This document shows, piece after piece, positions 30,555 to 41,215 of a stretch of 64,000 nt of DNA. A program made the translations under genes and the position numbers. Below the pieces are notes generated by a model. That model had not been told where the DNA came from. It saw only the letters and a list, made by a program, of their open reading frames with translations, and did not search any database. The stretch is from Salinivibrio sp. ES.052. GTDB taxonomy: Bacteria; Pseudomonadota; Gammaproteobacteria; Enterobacterales; Vibrionaceae. Each line of letters begins with the position of its first letter. Positions within the stretch are counted from its first letter, which is position 1. Location of the stretch: the NCBI RefSeq assembly GCF_900141775.1, contig NZ_FSRI01000001.1, positions 1,210,251 to 1,274,250 of the forward strand. Reading direction: 5' to 3'.

Positions 30555-31373
30555 CTAAGACTGATTAAGTAACCAAGTAAGGATTGCTTTCCGCGAGGTA
30601 GGGGTCGCCTGCTGATACCAATATCCCATCATCTGCAAAGGCTGACTTTGGGTGGTTGGCAGTGCGCCACTGCCATCACGATTGGCAAACGCCCAATCGG
30701 CAAATACGTTACGGTCATTTTCATTGGCTTTTTGATACCAATAATCAATCATCGCTTCGGGATGCTGTGCCACTTTTTCGCTTGTTTCAGGACCTCTAGC
30801 AACCACGGACGGATTAATTCTTTGTCCTACTACCCGAGCAGCTTCTTCATTGGCAGCGGTAAAATAGGCTTTAGGGATCGAAAACTGCACACGGTTACTG
30901 CCTCCGGTGTTACTGAAGACAAACCGGACTTGTGGTTCAGACCAATTAGCCACGGTTTCAGGAGAAAACGGGAACGCGACATATTGCGTGGTTACACAGT
31001 GTTCGGTACACGTCTCTGATGTTACACGCATATTTTCCAGTTCAATCGTTTCCCCGTTGATTGCGACCGAATTAAACTCTTGATAATTTTTGAAAAAAGA
31101 CACTTCTGTGATGAGTTTTGAAGGCGCTTGGCCCGCCTTACCCGCATCGCTGGTAGAATAATGACCCACATAGTGAGAAGCCGCTTTAACAATATCAGCG
31201 CCTACCAAGGCTTGCGTCTCTGGTGTGATCGATTTCGTTGTGATTTGTACATAGTTATGTCGCTCTGTGATTGATTTCACCACATCATCAAACTGACTAG
31301 ACGAATCGTAGCTTGTACAACCAACCATGAGTAAACCACTAGAGAGCATTATCAGGCGTAAATAAGTGTTCAT
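30555..31373 (-). CDS. Putative lipoprotein
   Basis: A 272-residue protein with a lipoprotein signal peptide (lipobox LMVGC, Cys19), so it is expected in the inner or outer membrane facing the periplasm. I recognise no domain. A repeated element of the type MxxYWYQxAxxxxR occurs twice near the C-terminus (MIDYWYQKANENDRN and MMGYWYQQATPTSRK). Two Cys residues (ETCTEHC) could form a disulfide. It follows the porin gene on the same strand after a terminator. Confidence 0.7.
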   Translation of the reverse strand: MNTYLRLIMLSSGLLMVGCTSYDSSSQFDDVVKSITERHNYVQITTKSITPETQALVGADIVKAASHYVGHYSTSDAGKAGQAPSKLITEVSFFKNYQEFNSVAINGETIELENMRVTSETCTEHCVTTQYVAFPFSPETVANWSEPQVRFVFSNTGGSNRVQFSIPKAYFTAANEEAARVVGQRINPSVVARGPETSEKVAQHPEAMIDYWYQKANENDRNVFADWAFANRDGSGALPTTQSQPLQMMGYWYQQATPTSRKAILTWLLNQS

Positions 31374-31394
31374 AAACCACCCTTATTGGAAGCA

Positions 31395-31424
31395 AAAAAG
31401 CCGGCCTTCCTGGCCGGCGAAAAA
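31395..31424 (-). terminator. Strong terminator downstream of the porin gene
   Basis: GCCGGCC pairs with GGCCGGC around a 5-base loop, with a run of T on the minus-strand side. It lies about 20 bases after the porin stop and before the lipoprotein start, so the two are separate units. Confidence 0.85.
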
Positions 31425-31444
31425 TAGAAAGGCAAAGCTGCAGA

Positions 31445-32458
31445 CTAAAAGTTGTATTCAATCCCCACACGGGCAAAGGCACTTTTCTCGTCGGCGTTAT
31501 AGGCATCATGTTGACCAACGCGTAAATACGGTAAGAAACCATTGTGAGAATACATTAATTGACCCGCAATCACTGATTCGCTGTCATCAACATTCGCATT
31601 ATTATCAAGATCGGAGTCACCATTCGCTGCATAGCCAAGACGATAACCCCATGGGCCACTCCAGTATTCACCAACTACTGACACTTGTTCTTGCTCTGCC
31701 TCAGTATCTTTGTTGGCGCCATCTGTTTTGTAGACACCATCATTGTATTTATAGGCGGCAGACACCTTAAATCCACCTGGTAGTGGAATTTCAACCCCAG
31801 CTAAATAAGCTTGAGTATCAATATCAGCAGAGTAGTTCGAGTTGTATTCGTAACCGCCGTGCAACGTAAAGGCTTCTGCCACAGTATAGTGTGCCGCAGC
31901 GCCAAAATGGTTTGAGCCGTTGACATCTTTATCGCCACGCCCAACAGACACATCAAAACTAAAACCATCGAAGTCTGGTGAGTCATAACGCGCGATATCG
32001 CCTTTGCGATCATAATGCGACTTAGTGTCCGCACCCCAGTCGAAGACACGGCCTAACCCTGGGTTTGAATAGGGCCAATCCACCACTTCATACAACGGCG
32101 TGAGCATACGACCAAAACGTACCTGGCCCCAATCGCCTTTCATACCTATAAAGGTATCTCGCTCGCCAAGTGCGGAGCCATCACCATCTTCGCCAACGTA
32201 ACCTGACTCAATTTGCATAAAGATATAAACATCTTCATTAAAGTCTTTTCCCGCCCGGAACCCAATTCGTGACTCATTTTCGTAATCGTAACCGTTGTTA
32301 TCCTCTTGATAAAAAGCGGATATTGCCGCAACACCATAAAGGTCAACATTGTAATCGCTCAATACGCCAACCACATTCTCATGATCAGCAGCCATTGCGC
32401 CTGTTGAGCCAATAGCAACCAGTGTGCCTAAAAGTGTACGTTTAAAAAACTTATTCAT
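31445..32458 (-). CDS. Gram-negative porin (OmpU-like)
   Basis: A 337-residue outer-membrane beta-barrel. The signal peptide ends after TGAMA (about residue 23) and the mature protein opens with DHENVVGVLSDYNVDLYGVAAIS. It has the NESRIGFRAGKDF strand, the loop-3-like stretch RFGRMLTPLYEVVDWPYSNPGL, many alternating aromatic strands and a C-terminal Phe (VGIEYNF) for BAM recognition. Vibrionaceae OmpU/OmpC-type general porin is most likely; chitoporin is possible. Own terminator follows. Confidence 0.88.
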   Translation of the reverse strand: MNKFFKRTLLGTLVAIGSTGAMAADHENVVGVLSDYNVDLYGVAAISAFYQEDNNGYDYENESRIGFRAGKDFNEDVYIFMQIESGYVGEDGDGSALGERDTFIGMKGDWGQVRFGRMLTPLYEVVDWPYSNPGLGRVFDWGADTKSHYDRKGDIARYDSPDFDGFSFDVSVGRGDKDVNGSNHFGAAAHYTVAEAFTLHGGYEYNSNYSADIDTQAYLAGVEIPLPGGFKVSAAYKYNDGVYKTDGANKDTEAEQEQVSVVGEYWSGPWGYRLGYAANGDSDLDNNANVDDSESVIAGQLMYSHNGFLPYLRVGQHDAYNADEKSAFARVGIEYNF

Positions 32459-33265
32459 GAAATACTCCTGCTGCTTGCAAGATGTTGGCTTTGACTCGTT
32501 GGGTTATTAAATTTTATCGAGAACAAAACCGATTCGAAAACTGAAGGCTTTTATCTTCATGTTTTCACCCCCGCTGCTTACACATTTCGTGTAACCACGC
32601 CTCCAGACTAATTGCGCGATAAAAAATATCAATAGAGACTTAATTTTTATTGCGAATAATATGAACTAGAGCATGTTTTTGACCGTTTTATGACATAGAT
32701 CTTATCCACCAAAAAACAAAATCCCTTAAAAACAACACCTTAAATAAAAACCCAAAAGTCACAGTACCCGCAGGCAAGTACTTTCATACAAATAATATGA
32801 AATAAACATCATAAAACATGGATAGAAAATCACGTCAAAAACGGCAAAAGCCGCCAATCTTATTTTTCTTACAAAATTAACGAGAAAAAAATGGATAGAG
32901 GAGGGTATTTTTTTACGTAAAATAAATTTTATTATCGTCAAAAACGGCAAAAAAATGCATGGAATTTAGGAGTTATGTAATTTTATTATGAAAAATAACC
33001 ACGACTACAACTGTGTTTACGTCATCGGTATTCCCCCGCGACAAAGCCTTGTCTCGCGATTGAGGGCTTTTTGCATCACCGCACAACGATCGCTGTTGCA
33101 TATTGAGCCGTACTCGCCGTTATAGAAAAACTGATACTCATCAAAAGTTAGGCGAGCCTGTCATCAAATCAGTATCTTTGCGTGATAGATTAGTCAATGA
33201 AACGTTAAGCACATCACTACAGAGCAACACATCACAGTAAAATGACGAAAAGGATCCCGTCATCA
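32459..33265. other. Long AT-rich intergenic region
   Basis: About 800 bases between the porin start and the RND adaptor start. It is markedly AT-rich and holds a 17-base direct repeat (CGTCAAAAACGGCAAAA) at 32833-32849 and 32936-32952. A GC-rich hairpin-like stretch lies near 33037-33060. A 63-residue minus-strand ORF here (32759-32950) shows no coding character. The region must carry the porin and RND promoters and may hide a small RNA. Confidence 0.5.
32833..32952. repeat. 17-base direct repeat pair
   Basis: CGTCAAAAACGGCAAAA occurs identically at 32833-32849 and 32936-32952, 103 bases apart, in an otherwise low-complexity AT-rich stretch. Function unknown; possibly paired protein-binding sites. 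Confidence 0.5.
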
Positions 33266-34411
33266 ATGAAAGGACTACGTTGGTTTTTACCCCTCATTAT
33301 TCTTGGTCTTGGCTACCTAGGTTATACCGCTATCGCGACGACACCGCCCGCTCCCCAAGAGAACGACGCGACCCCACCCCCTCCTATTGTTGAAACGAAA
33401 GTGGTTAAACCCATACAACACCAGGTGATCATGCGAGGTCACGGTGAAGTCATCCCTGTAGAGGCCACACAGCTTTCTGCCCAAGTGTCCGGTGAAGTGG
33501 TCGCATGGCATCCAAATTTCGTTGCTGGCGGCATTGTTAAACGTGGTGATGTGCTGTTTTCAATCGAGCCTGATAACTATCAAGCCGCGGTACTGAGTGC
33601 CGAAGCCGACCTTGCCAGTGCAAAAGCGTCCTTGATAGAAGAACAAGCCCAGGCGGCAGTGGCACAACGTCAGGCCAAAAGCCTTCCATCCTCACAAGTC
33701 ACCGATCTCTACTTACGCAAGCCACAAGTACTCAGTGCAAAAGCCCGCGTAAAATCGGCACAAGCGGCGTTAAAGCGCGCACAACGCGACTTAGAAAACT
33801 GCCAAGTGACCGCCCCTTACGATGCGCTCGTCGTGTCGCGAGACGTCGGGGTTGGGCAGTACATCAACGCAGGAAGCCCGGTGGGTGTACTCAATAGCAT
33901 CGAAGCGGCGGAAGTGCATTTGCCGATTGCTGGCTTCGACACGCTCTTTCTCCCCAAGCCACTGACAGGCATCGAGGTTCAGCTTGTTCGTAACGGCAGC
34001 GAGCCAATTCAGCGCCAAGCGACCCTAGTGCGCGACTTAGGCATTGTGGAGCAAAGCACCCGCATGATGCGGGTGGTAGTGCACCTTGATGACCCTTATG
34101 GTATCCAGTCAGCTAAACCTGCCCTTCCCTTTGGCAGTTATATCGAGGCGACTTTCAAAGGGTCGACGTTGGAGAATGTCTTCAAGCTTCCGCAATCCTT
34201 GATGAACAACCGCCAGGTTTGGGTGGTCGATCACACAGGCAAGCTCACCCCGCGTACGCTGCGCGTAGTAAGAACGGAAGGCCAATATATTTACACTGAT
34301 CAAGGCTTAAACGCCAATGATCAAGTGGTGACTACCCCGCCTGAATTCCCTGAGCCTGGGATGACAGTGCGCGTCGCATCACAGGTATCGCCGGAGGGTG
34401 AAAATGAATAA
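33266..34411 (+). CDS. RND efflux periplasmic adaptor (membrane fusion protein)
   Basis: A 381-residue HlyD/AcrA-type adaptor. An N-terminal membrane anchor (WFLPLIILGLGYLGYTAI) is followed by the lipoyl half (GHGEVIPVEATQLSAQVSGEV), a helical hairpin (LASAKASLIEEQAQAAVAQRQ) and the second lipoyl half (VTAPYDALVVSRDVGVGQYINAG). It bridges the RND pump to an outer-membrane channel; no TolC gene is adjacent. The ATG at 33266 with AAGGA is preferred over the ATG at 33242, whose ribosome site is poor. Overlaps the pump gene by 8 bases. Confidence 0.9.
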   Translation: MKGLRWFLPLIILGLGYLGYTAIATTPPAPQENDATPPPPIVETKVVKPIQHQVIMRGHGEVIPVEATQLSAQVSGEVVAWHPNFVAGGIVKRGDVLFSIEPDNYQAAVLSAEADLASAKASLIEEQAQAAVAQRQAKSLPSSQVTDLYLRKPQVLSAKARVKSAQAALKRAQRDLENCQVTAPYDALVVSRDVGVGQYINAGSPVGVLNSIEAAEVHLPIAGFDTLFLPKPLTGIEVQLVRNGSEPIQRQATLVRDLGIVEQSTRMMRVVVHLDDPYGIQSAKPALPFGSYIEATFKGSTLENVFKLPQSLMNNRQVWVVDHTGKLTPRTLRVVRTEGQYIYTDQGLNANDQVVTTPPEFPEPGMTVRVASQVSPEGENE

Positions 34412-37400
34412 TGCTGACGCACCATCGCGTGGACTCATTGCCTATTTTGCCCACAATCCGGTCGCTGCAAACCTAATAATGGTATTTGTTCTGGTCATGG
34501 GGGTCGCCAGTTATTTTTTCATTCAGCGACAGATGTTCCCTAACATCGAGATTAACTACATCCATATTACCGCTGACTATCCTGGCGCTTCCCCCCAAGA
34601 AGTGGAAGAGAGCATCTTGGTAAAAGTAGAAGAGGCTATTAAAGATGTCACCGGGATCGAATCAGTGGTTTCAACGGCCCGTCGCGGCTTTGGGCGCGTT
34701 GAAATAGAAGTGGATGTTGGAGAAGACCTCAACCTTGTGCTTGACCGCGTCAAACAGGAGGTCGACGCTCTTTCAAACCTCCCCGCCTCGATGGAGCCGC
34801 TTAACGTCGCACAAGTGGAATTTCGCCAATCCGTCATTCAAATGGCAGTAGTAGGCAATAAGCCACTGACTGAGCTCAAACGCGCCGCGCAGGATATTGA
34901 AGACGAACTCCTCCAGCTCAAGGATGTCACCTTGGTGGAGCTCAGTGCGCCCACCTACGAAATTGCCATCGAGGTGGCGCCCCGTATTCTGCGTAAGTAT
35001 AACCTCACACTCAATCAAGTGAGTGACGCCATTGCCCGCTATTCCGCCAACTTCTCAGCCGGTGAAGTACGCACCGATAGCGGTATGATTGCAATTCGCG
35101 TAGAAAATCAGCGCTATCGTGGTAACGAGTTTCGCCAAATCCCAATAAAAATAGGCCCCAACGGCAGCCGGTTGTTGTTGCAGGATATCGCCACCATTAA
35201 AGATGGCTTTACGGAGGGCGAACGCTATTTTAAATACTCAGGGCAAAACGCGATTTTTCTCTCTGTTAACGCCACTGCCAGCGAAAACATGGTCACGGTG
35301 GCCGACGCTGTCAAAGGTTATATCAATGAAAAGAACGCAGCGTTACCCTCAGGGCTGGCACTCAAATCGGTAGTAGACATGACACACTACCTCAATGCCC
35401 GCCTTGATATGATGCTAAAGAACTTATTACAAGGGGCGGTACTGGTTGCGTTACTGCTGACATTGTTTTTGCGCTTTAAACTTGCTCTCTGGGTGCTTAT
35501 CGGTTTGCCCGTGTGTTTTCTTGGCGCCGTCATGCTAATGCCGGTGATTGGGGTCAGCATCAACATCGTCTCACTGTTTGCGTTTATTATGGTACTGGGT
35601 ATCGTCGTCGATGACGCCATCGTGATCGGCGAAAGTGTCTATACCGAAGTCGAGCACAAAGGCGGTGGCATTCATAATGTTATCGTAGGCGCGCAGCGTG
35701 TTGCCACCCCTGCCACTTTTGGCGTACTCACCACCATTGCCGTCTTTGCACCTTTTATTATGTCGAGCGGCCCTGAGCGTGCCTTCTTCTTTGGTATCGC
35801 GTCAATCGTGATTTTGTGCCTTATTTTTAGCTTGATAGAATCCAAACTAATTTTGCCCGCTCACTTGGCACATACCCACTTTTCTACTCCTAAACCAAAC
35901 AGCTTCCGCCAACGCTTTAATCGGCAATTCCATCGCTTTGTGAATGGACCATACCGCCGCGCCGTCACCTTCGCGGTACATTGGCGTTGGTCGGCTTTCG
36001 CATTGTTTGTTGCCTTATTAGCTATCAGTATTTCATTGGTGGTTGCCAGCCACGTGCGTATGGTACCGACGCCCAAAGTCCCACATGATTTTCCCAATAT
36101 TCGCCTTGAGATGAACAATAACGCCTCGAGTGAGCAAACCATTGCCGCACTCAAAGCCATTGAAGGCATGGTCTACCGGGTCGATAACGCCACAGAAGCC
36201 GAGACGGGCCAGGCCATGGTTCAAGACACCCTCGTATTTAATGAAGGGCGAACCTCGGGACAACTGGTGATCCCCTTAGTGGATGATACATTGCGCCCCT
36301 TTACCACCTTCGAATTATCACGGCGCTGGCGTGAGGCGATGCCAGAGATCCCAGGCGTTAAAAAACTCACTATTCAAGATGATGTGAATGGTGGAGGGCA
36401 AGGTGATGAGTTTGGCTTTCTCCTCTTTGGGCCCAATATCGATACACTCAATGCGGCCGGACGTGCTTTAATGTCGCGCCTTAACCAGCAAGCGGGCCTT
36501 TTCGATATATCCTCTTCCATCGATTCTGGCAGTCAGGAAGTGCTCATTTCCCTCACGCCTGTGGCTCATGATCTTGGACTCGATCTCACCACTATTGCAC
36601 AACAAGTGGGAGGGAGCTTCTATGGCGGGGAAGCCCAGCGCCTAATCCGTGACGGTGAAGAGATAAAAGTCATGGTGCGCTACCCCAAATTAACGCGAGA
36701 GGCATTTTCATCACTGCGTTATGCGGTGATCACCACCCCAACCGGTCAACAAGTCATGTTGGGCGATGTGGTCAAACTGGAGCAACAACCCGGTGTGAGT
36801 AGCCTACGCCGTGAGGCTGGATTTAGAACCGTTTATGTTTATGGCGCGATTGATGAAGAGTTAGTGGAACCCAATGAAGTGGTGGAGACCATTCAACAAT
36901 CCGTCATACCTGAGGTATTGGCCGATTATCCAGATATCACCAGTGAACTCAGTGGTTCGATTGAAGAACAACAGGCACAGCAAGATGAACAAAAGCTTTT
37001 CTTTGTTGCCGGGATGATTGTGGTCTATGCGTTGTTAGCCGTGCCCTTAAAAAGCTATACGCAACCACTGATTATCATGTCGGTGATCCCTTTTAGCTTG
37101 ACGGGTGCTATTTGGGGACATTATTGGTTTGATATTGATTTAAGTATGATGTCGACCTTTGGTTTGATTGCCGCTGCGGGCGTGGTGGTCAACGATGCGC
37201 TGGTGATGACTGACTATATTAATCGAGCGCGTAACGCGGGGGTTGCGATCAAAAAAGCAGTGATCGACGCAGGCTGTGCCCGTTTTCGGGCAATCACACT
37301 GACGTCTATCACCACCTTTGCGGGCGTGTTGCCCATCATGTTTGAAACCAGCCTGCAAGCAAGGTTTGTGATCCCAATGGCCGTCGCGCTTGGCTTTGCG

Positions 37401-37532
37401 GTGATATTTGCCACCTTGCTAACGCTGTTTCTGGTGCCGTGTTTGTATCTGATGCTGCAAGATATTGGACAGCTGCTGCGCCGGCTCACTCCCGGCGTTT
37501 CCTCATCACAGTCAGAGCCTAACGCGCGATAA
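34404..37532 (+). CDS. RND efflux transporter permease
   Basis: A 1042-residue RND pump with 12 expected helices and two periplasmic loops. TM1 starts near NPVAANLIMVFVLVMG, and the proton-relay acidic pair is seen as Asp403-Asp404 in GIVVDDAIVIGES of TM4; the C-terminal repeat has AAGVVVNDALVMTDYI. The FxFPxI motif after TM1 (QMFPNIEINYI) is typical. It exports hydrophobic compounds by proton antiport; substrates unknown. GGAGG lies six bases before ATG 34404. Its end overlaps the convergent yhcC gene by 14 bases. Confidence 0.93.
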   Translation: MNNADAPSRGLIAYFAHNPVAANLIMVFVLVMGVASYFFIQRQMFPNIEINYIHITADYPGASPQEVEESILVKVEEAIKDVTGIESVVSTARRGFGRVEIEVDVGEDLNLVLDRVKQEVDALSNLPASMEPLNVAQVEFRQSVIQMAVVGNKPLTELKRAAQDIEDELLQLKDVTLVELSAPTYEIAIEVAPRILRKYNLTLNQVSDAIARYSANFSAGEVRTDSGMIAIRVENQRYRGNEFRQIPIKIGPNGSRLLLQDIATIKDGFTEGERYFKYSGQNAIFLSVNATASENMVTVADAVKGYINEKNAALPSGLALKSVVDMTHYLNARLDMMLKNLLQGAVLVALLLTLFLRFKLALWVLIGLPVCFLGAVMLMPVIGVSINIVSLFAFIMVLGIVVDDAIVIGESVYTEVEHKGGGIHNVIVGAQRVATPATFGVLTTIAVFAPFIMSSGPERAFFFGIASIVILCLIFSLIESKLILPAHLAHTHFSTPKPNSFRQRFNRQFHRFVNGPYRRAVTFAVHWRWSAFALFVALLAISISLVVASHVRMVPTPKVPHDFPNIRLEMNNNASSEQTIAALKAIEGMVYRVDNATEAETGQAMVQDTLVFNEGRTSGQLVIPLVDDTLRPFTTFELSRRWREAMPEIPGVKKLTIQDDVNGGGQGDEFGFLLFGPNIDTLNAAGRALMSRLNQQAGLFDISSSIDSGSQEVLISLTPVAHDLGLDLTTIAQQVGGSFYGGEAQRLIRDGEEIKVMVRYPKLTREAFSSLRYAVITTPTGQQVMLGDVVKLEQQPGVSSLRREAGFRTVYVYGAIDEELVEPNEVVETIQQSVIPEVLADYPDITSELSGSIEEQQAQQDEQKLFFVAGMIVVYALLAVPLKSYTQPLIIMSVIPFSLTGAIWGHYWFDIDLSMMSTFGLIAAAGVVVNDALVMTDYINRARNAGVAIKKAVIDAGCARFRAITLTSITTFAGVLPIMFETSLQARFVIPMAVALGFAVIFATLLTLFLVPCLYLMLQDIGQLLRRLTPGVSSSQSEPNAR

Positions 37533-38442
37533 AAGAGGTGCCGAGCGCAGCGCCTTGTGCGCCGTGCTTGTCCAGCTGGTTAGCAATGGCAGTCATCGCT
37601 AACCAGCGGTTCTCGCACCATGAAGGCGCCAGTAACGTCGGTGGACGTGCACTCGCAGACACGCGATGATACACCACCTCAGGAGGCGTTCGCTGGATCA
37701 TCATGCTGGCGCTGTCGACGTAGTCTTCTAACGTAATCGCGTCTTGACGCCCTGCACGCCACGCTTTCGCCATGGTACTACCCTCGACAATATGTAGCGG
37801 GTGCAGTTTAATCCCATCGGTACCTGTGCTCACGACCCGGTCAATCGTTGTTTGATGATCGGTGATGCCTTCTCCGGGCAAACCAACAATCAAATGCGTG
37901 CATACTTTAATGCCCAGTGCACGCGCATGTTGGGTAACACGTTCGTACACCGCCACATCATGACCGCGATTAATGCGTTTCAACGTCTTGTCATGACCCG
38001 TTTGTAAACCAAGTTCTAACCACACTTCAAAACCTTGCTGGTAATAGTCAGCGAGGAGCTCGAGGACGGCAGGCGGCACACAATCTGGCCGCGTGCCAAC
38101 ACACAATCCCACCATGTGTTCACGCGCCAGTGCTTGCTCATACAAAGCTTTTAAACGAGTAACCTCGTCGTAGGTACTGGTATAAGCCTGAAAATACGCA
38201 AGATAGCGTCGTGCACGATCCACTTCTTTGGCACGTTGCTGTAATTGCTGCTCTACCGAGCCATACTGCGCCTGTTCATCGGCAAACGAAGCCACATTAC
38301 AAAACGTGCAACCGCCTCGACCGAGTGTGCCATCACGATTAGGGCAACTAAAACCGCCATGTAAAGTGAGCTTATGGACACGTTCTCCATAACGGTGTTT
38401 TAGGTCTTGGCCAAGTGTATTGACCAGTTGATGCAGCTCCAT
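37519..38442 (-). CDS. yhcC: Radical SAM protein, YhcC/TIGR01212 family
   Basis: A 307-residue radical SAM protein. The cluster motif is the extended CPNRDGTLGRGGCTFC form of this family (C-x12-C-x2-C) near residues 34-49, and ELGLQTGHDKTLKRINRGHD and THLIVGLPGEG are conserved landmarks. Role unknown, though conserved in enterobacteria and vibrios. ATG at 38442 with AGAGG upstream gives the family length; the ORF extends further upstream without support. Convergent with the RND permease gene. Confidence 0.85.
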   Translation of the reverse strand: MELHQLVNTLGQDLKHRYGERVHKLTLHGGFSCPNRDGTLGRGGCTFCNVASFADEQAQYGSVEQQLQQRAKEVDRARRYLAYFQAYTSTYDEVTRLKALYEQALAREHMVGLCVGTRPDCVPPAVLELLADYYQQGFEVWLELGLQTGHDKTLKRINRGHDVAVYERVTQHARALGIKVCTHLIVGLPGEGITDHQTTIDRVVSTGTDGIKLHPLHIVEGSTMAKAWRAGRQDAITLEDYVDSASMMIQRTPPEVVYHRVSASARPPTLLAPSWCENRWLAMTAIANQLDKHGAQGAALGTSFIAR

Positions 38443-38536
38443 AAGGCCTCTGAGATGAAAACAAAGGCGGGATCTTAACAATTGGTGTCGAAGAGACATT
38501 GGTGCGGATCAAGCAAGAGTCAGCTTGTTCTAAAAC

Positions 38537-38565
38537 AACAAACCCGCCGTCATGGCGGGTTTGTG
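38537..38565 (-). terminator. Terminator downstream of topA
   Basis: AACCCGCC pairs with GGCGGGTT around a 5-base loop, with a T-rich minus-strand tail. It lies 20 bases past the topA stop and before yhcC. Confidence 0.8.
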
Positions 38566-38584
38566 TAGCAGAAGCTTGAGCCAA

Positions 38585-41215
38585 TTAGGCCTTGGCTTTC
38601 TTCTTACGCTTGTCAGTGGCTTCCCACCGACCGTCAACAAAGAATGCTGACCAGCCGGAGGGCTTTCCGTCTTCTTCGCTACGCACGTAGTTTTCTTTGG
38701 TTTTACGCGCAAAACGAACCACAGTAGGACGCCCATCGGGATCTTCCTGCGGCGCATCGGCGAGATAATGGAACTTCTCGGAGATACGATCTTTAAAGCG
38801 ATGTAACTCTTCCACTAGCGGTGCACGTGTTTCACGAGATTTCGGAAAATTACTCGCGGCCATAAACAGACCTGAGGCACCATCACGTAACACGAAATAG
38901 GCATCCGAGTTTTCACATGGCAGCTCGGGGAAATGCACCGGATCCTCCTTCGGTGGCGCGATATCACCATTTTTCAGGATCTTACGCGTGTTCTTACATT
39001 CCTCGTTGGTGCAACCCATGTATTTACCGAAACGGCCATTTTTCAGCACCATGTCGCTACCACATTTGTCGCACTCTACCACAGGCCCATCGTAGCCTTT
39101 GGGTTTGAACTCCCCTTTTTCAACCACATAGCCTTCGCAGCTCGGGTTATTACCACACACGTGTAACTTGCGATGCTGATCAATGAGGTAAGAGTCCATT
39201 GCCGTTTCACAAATCGGACAACGCTTCATCGCCCGAAGATCAGCGGTTTCAACGTCCTCTTCGAGCACATTGACAATACCATCTTCGTCCATCAAGTTGA
39301 TGGTGGTTTTACACCGCTCTTTCGGAGGTAATGCGTAGCCCGAACAACCGAGGAACACGCCAGTCGATGCGGTACGAATCCCCATTTTACGCCCACAGGT
39401 TGGACAGTCGATATCTGTCATCACCATGTTGTTGGGCTTCATTCCACCTTCGTCTTCATCCTGCTCAGCTTGGCCTAACTCAGCGGTGAAATCCGCAAAG
39501 AAATCATCAAGCACCGCTTTCCAATCGGCTTGGCCTTCTGCAATTTTATCCAGAGAGGCTTCCATGCGGGCGGTGAAGTCGTAATCCATCAAGTCTGCAA
39601 AGCTTTGAGTCAGGCGATCACTGACGATCTCGCCCATTTTCTCTGCGTAAAAACGACGGTTTTCAACCCGTACATAGCCACGGTCTTGAATGGTGGAAAT
39701 GATCGACGCATAGGTTGAAGGGCGACCAATACCCGCTTTTTCCAACTCTTTGACCAAAGCAGCTTCGGTGTAACGCGCCGGTGGCTTAGTAAAGTGTTGT
39801 TTAGGATCGAGTTTGTCCAATGTCAGTGACTGACCCACCTCAACGGCAGGGAGGATTTGATCCTCATTTTTACCTGATGGACGCTGTACACGAGTCCAAC
39901 CGTCAAAACGTAAGATACGCCCTTTGGCTTTTAAGGTAAATTCACCCGCCCCTACTGTCAGCGTGGTGGAATCATATTTCGCGGGGACCATTTGGCAGGC
40001 CACAAATTGGCGCCAAATCAAGTCGTACAGCCGGTGGGCATCTGGATCCATGCCTTGCAGGTCGTTGGCACTCACACCCACATCAGAAGGACGGATCGCT
40101 TCGTGCGCCTCTTGTGCATTGGCTTTGGCGCCATACACGTTCGCCGACTCAGGTAAGTACTTCTCACCGTATTCGCTGGCAATGTGGCCACGAGCCGCTT
40201 CGACCGCCTCTTTACTAAGGTTAGTCGAGTCGGTACGCATATAGGTGATATAACCCGCCTCATAAAGACGCTGAGCCAACATCATGGTTTTCTTCACCCC
40301 AAAGCCGAGACGTGTACTCGCAGCCTGTTGAAGCGTTGATGTGATGTATGGCGCTGACGGTTTACTGCTTGATGGGCGATCTTCACGATCACGCACCACA
40401 TAGCTCGCGTTTTCTAACGCTGAGACCGCAGCCATAGCCTCATCATTGTGCTTCGGCTTAAAGGGCTTGCCATTTTGTTGCGCCACCAGCAAACGCAGTG
40501 CTTGTTCTTTCGGCGTCAGCGTATCGGCATGCACGTCCCAAAACTCTTCGGGTATAAATGCTTTGATCTGATGCTCACGCTCGACCAGCAGCTTAACCGC
40601 AACAGACTGAACACGACCGGCCGATAAGCCACGTGCGACTTTTTTCCAAAGCAATGGCGAGACCATAAAACCGACCACACGGTCGAGAAAACGCCTTGCT
40701 TGCTGTGCGTTAACACCATCGATATTAACGTCACCTGGCGCCTCAAACGCCTGGGTGATGGCATTTTTTGTGATTTCGTTAAATACCACACGTTTGAAAC
40801 GATCGTGCTCACCACCGATCAGTTCTCGCAGGTGCCAGGCGATGGCTTCCCCTTCACGGTCCAAATCCGTTGCGAGGTAGACGTTGTCAGCTTGTTCGGC
40901 CAATGATTTTAATTCAGCAACGACTTTTTCCTTACCGGGCAGGACTTGGTACTTTGCCTGCCAACCATTGTAAGGGTCAACGCCCATCTTATTGATGAGT
41001 GCCTTCTTTTCTTTTTCTTTCTTAATTCGCGCTTTTTCTTCGGCGCTGAGCCCTTTCGTGGACACAGGTGCGGCTTTTTTACCGCCTTGCGTCGCTCCAG
41101 TTGGCAAGTCACGAACATGCCCGACACTCGACTTCACAATGAAGTCTTTGCCGAGGTATTTGTTAATCGTTTTCGCCTTTGCTGGGGACTCCACGATGAC
41201 GAGAGATTTGCCCAT
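38585..41215 (-). CDS. topA: DNA topoisomerase I
   Basis: An 876-residue type IA topoisomerase that relaxes negative supercoils. The Toprim domain opens the protein ([31 protein letters not shown] with the acidic residues). The catalytic Tyr lies in [14 protein letters not shown]. Three zinc-binding C4-like motifs follow near the C-terminus, including [18 protein letters not shown] and CDKCGSDMV, then a basic tail (KRKKKAKA). Gene order topA-sohB-yciK matches the E. coli block. Essential housekeeping gene. Confidence 0.98.
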   Translation of the reverse strand: MGKSLVIVESPAKAKTINKYLGKDFIVKSSVGHVRDLPTGATQGGKKAAPVSTKGLSAEEKARIKKEKEKKALINKMGVDPYNGWQAKYQVLPGKEKVVAELKSLAEQADNVYLATDLDREGEAIAWHLRELIGGEHDRFKRVVFNEITKNAITQAFEAPGDVNIDGVNAQQARRFLDRVVGFMVSPLLWKKVARGLSAGRVQSVAVKLLVEREHQIKAFIPEEFWDVHADTLTPKEQALRLLVAQQNGKPFKPKHNDEAMAAVSALENASYVVRDREDRPSSSKPSAPYITSTLQQAASTRLGFGVKKTMMLAQRLYEAGYITYMRTDSTNLSKEAVEAARGHIASEYGEKYLPESANVYGAKANAQEAHEAIRPSDVGVSANDLQGMDPDAHRLYDLIWRQFVACQMVPAKYDSTTLTVGAGEFTLKAKGRILRFDGWTRVQRPSGKNEDQILPAVEVGQSLTLDKLDPKQHFTKPPARYTEAALVKELEKAGIGRPSTYASIISTIQDRGYVRVENRRFYAEKMGEIVSDRLTQSFADLMDYDFTARMEASLDKIAEGQADWKAVLDDFFADFTAELGQAEQDEDEGGMKPNNMVMTDIDCPTCGRKMGIRTASTGVFLGCSGYALPPKERCKTTINLMDEDGIVNVLEEDVETADLRAMKRCPICETAMDSYLIDQHRKLHVCGNNPSCEGYVVEKGEFKPKGYDGPVVECDKCGSDMVLKNGRFGKYMGCTNEECKNTRKILKNGDIAPPKEDPVHFPELPCENSDAYFVLRDGASGLFMAASNFPKSRETRAPLVEELHRFKDRISEKFHYLADAPQEDPDGRPTVVRFARKTKENYVRSEEDGKPSGWSAFFVDGRWEATDKRKKKAKA

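Noticed and set aside
32759-32950. A 63-residue minus-strand ORF in the AT-rich gap
   Set aside because: Its hydrophobic, Phe- and Ile-rich composition is explained by AT-rich DNA; no ribosome site is convincing.
33037-33060. GC-rich hairpin CGCGACAA...TTGTCTCGCG as a small RNA or terminator
   Set aside because: The stem has a bulge and the T-run is about ten bases away; I could not identify promoter or boundaries.
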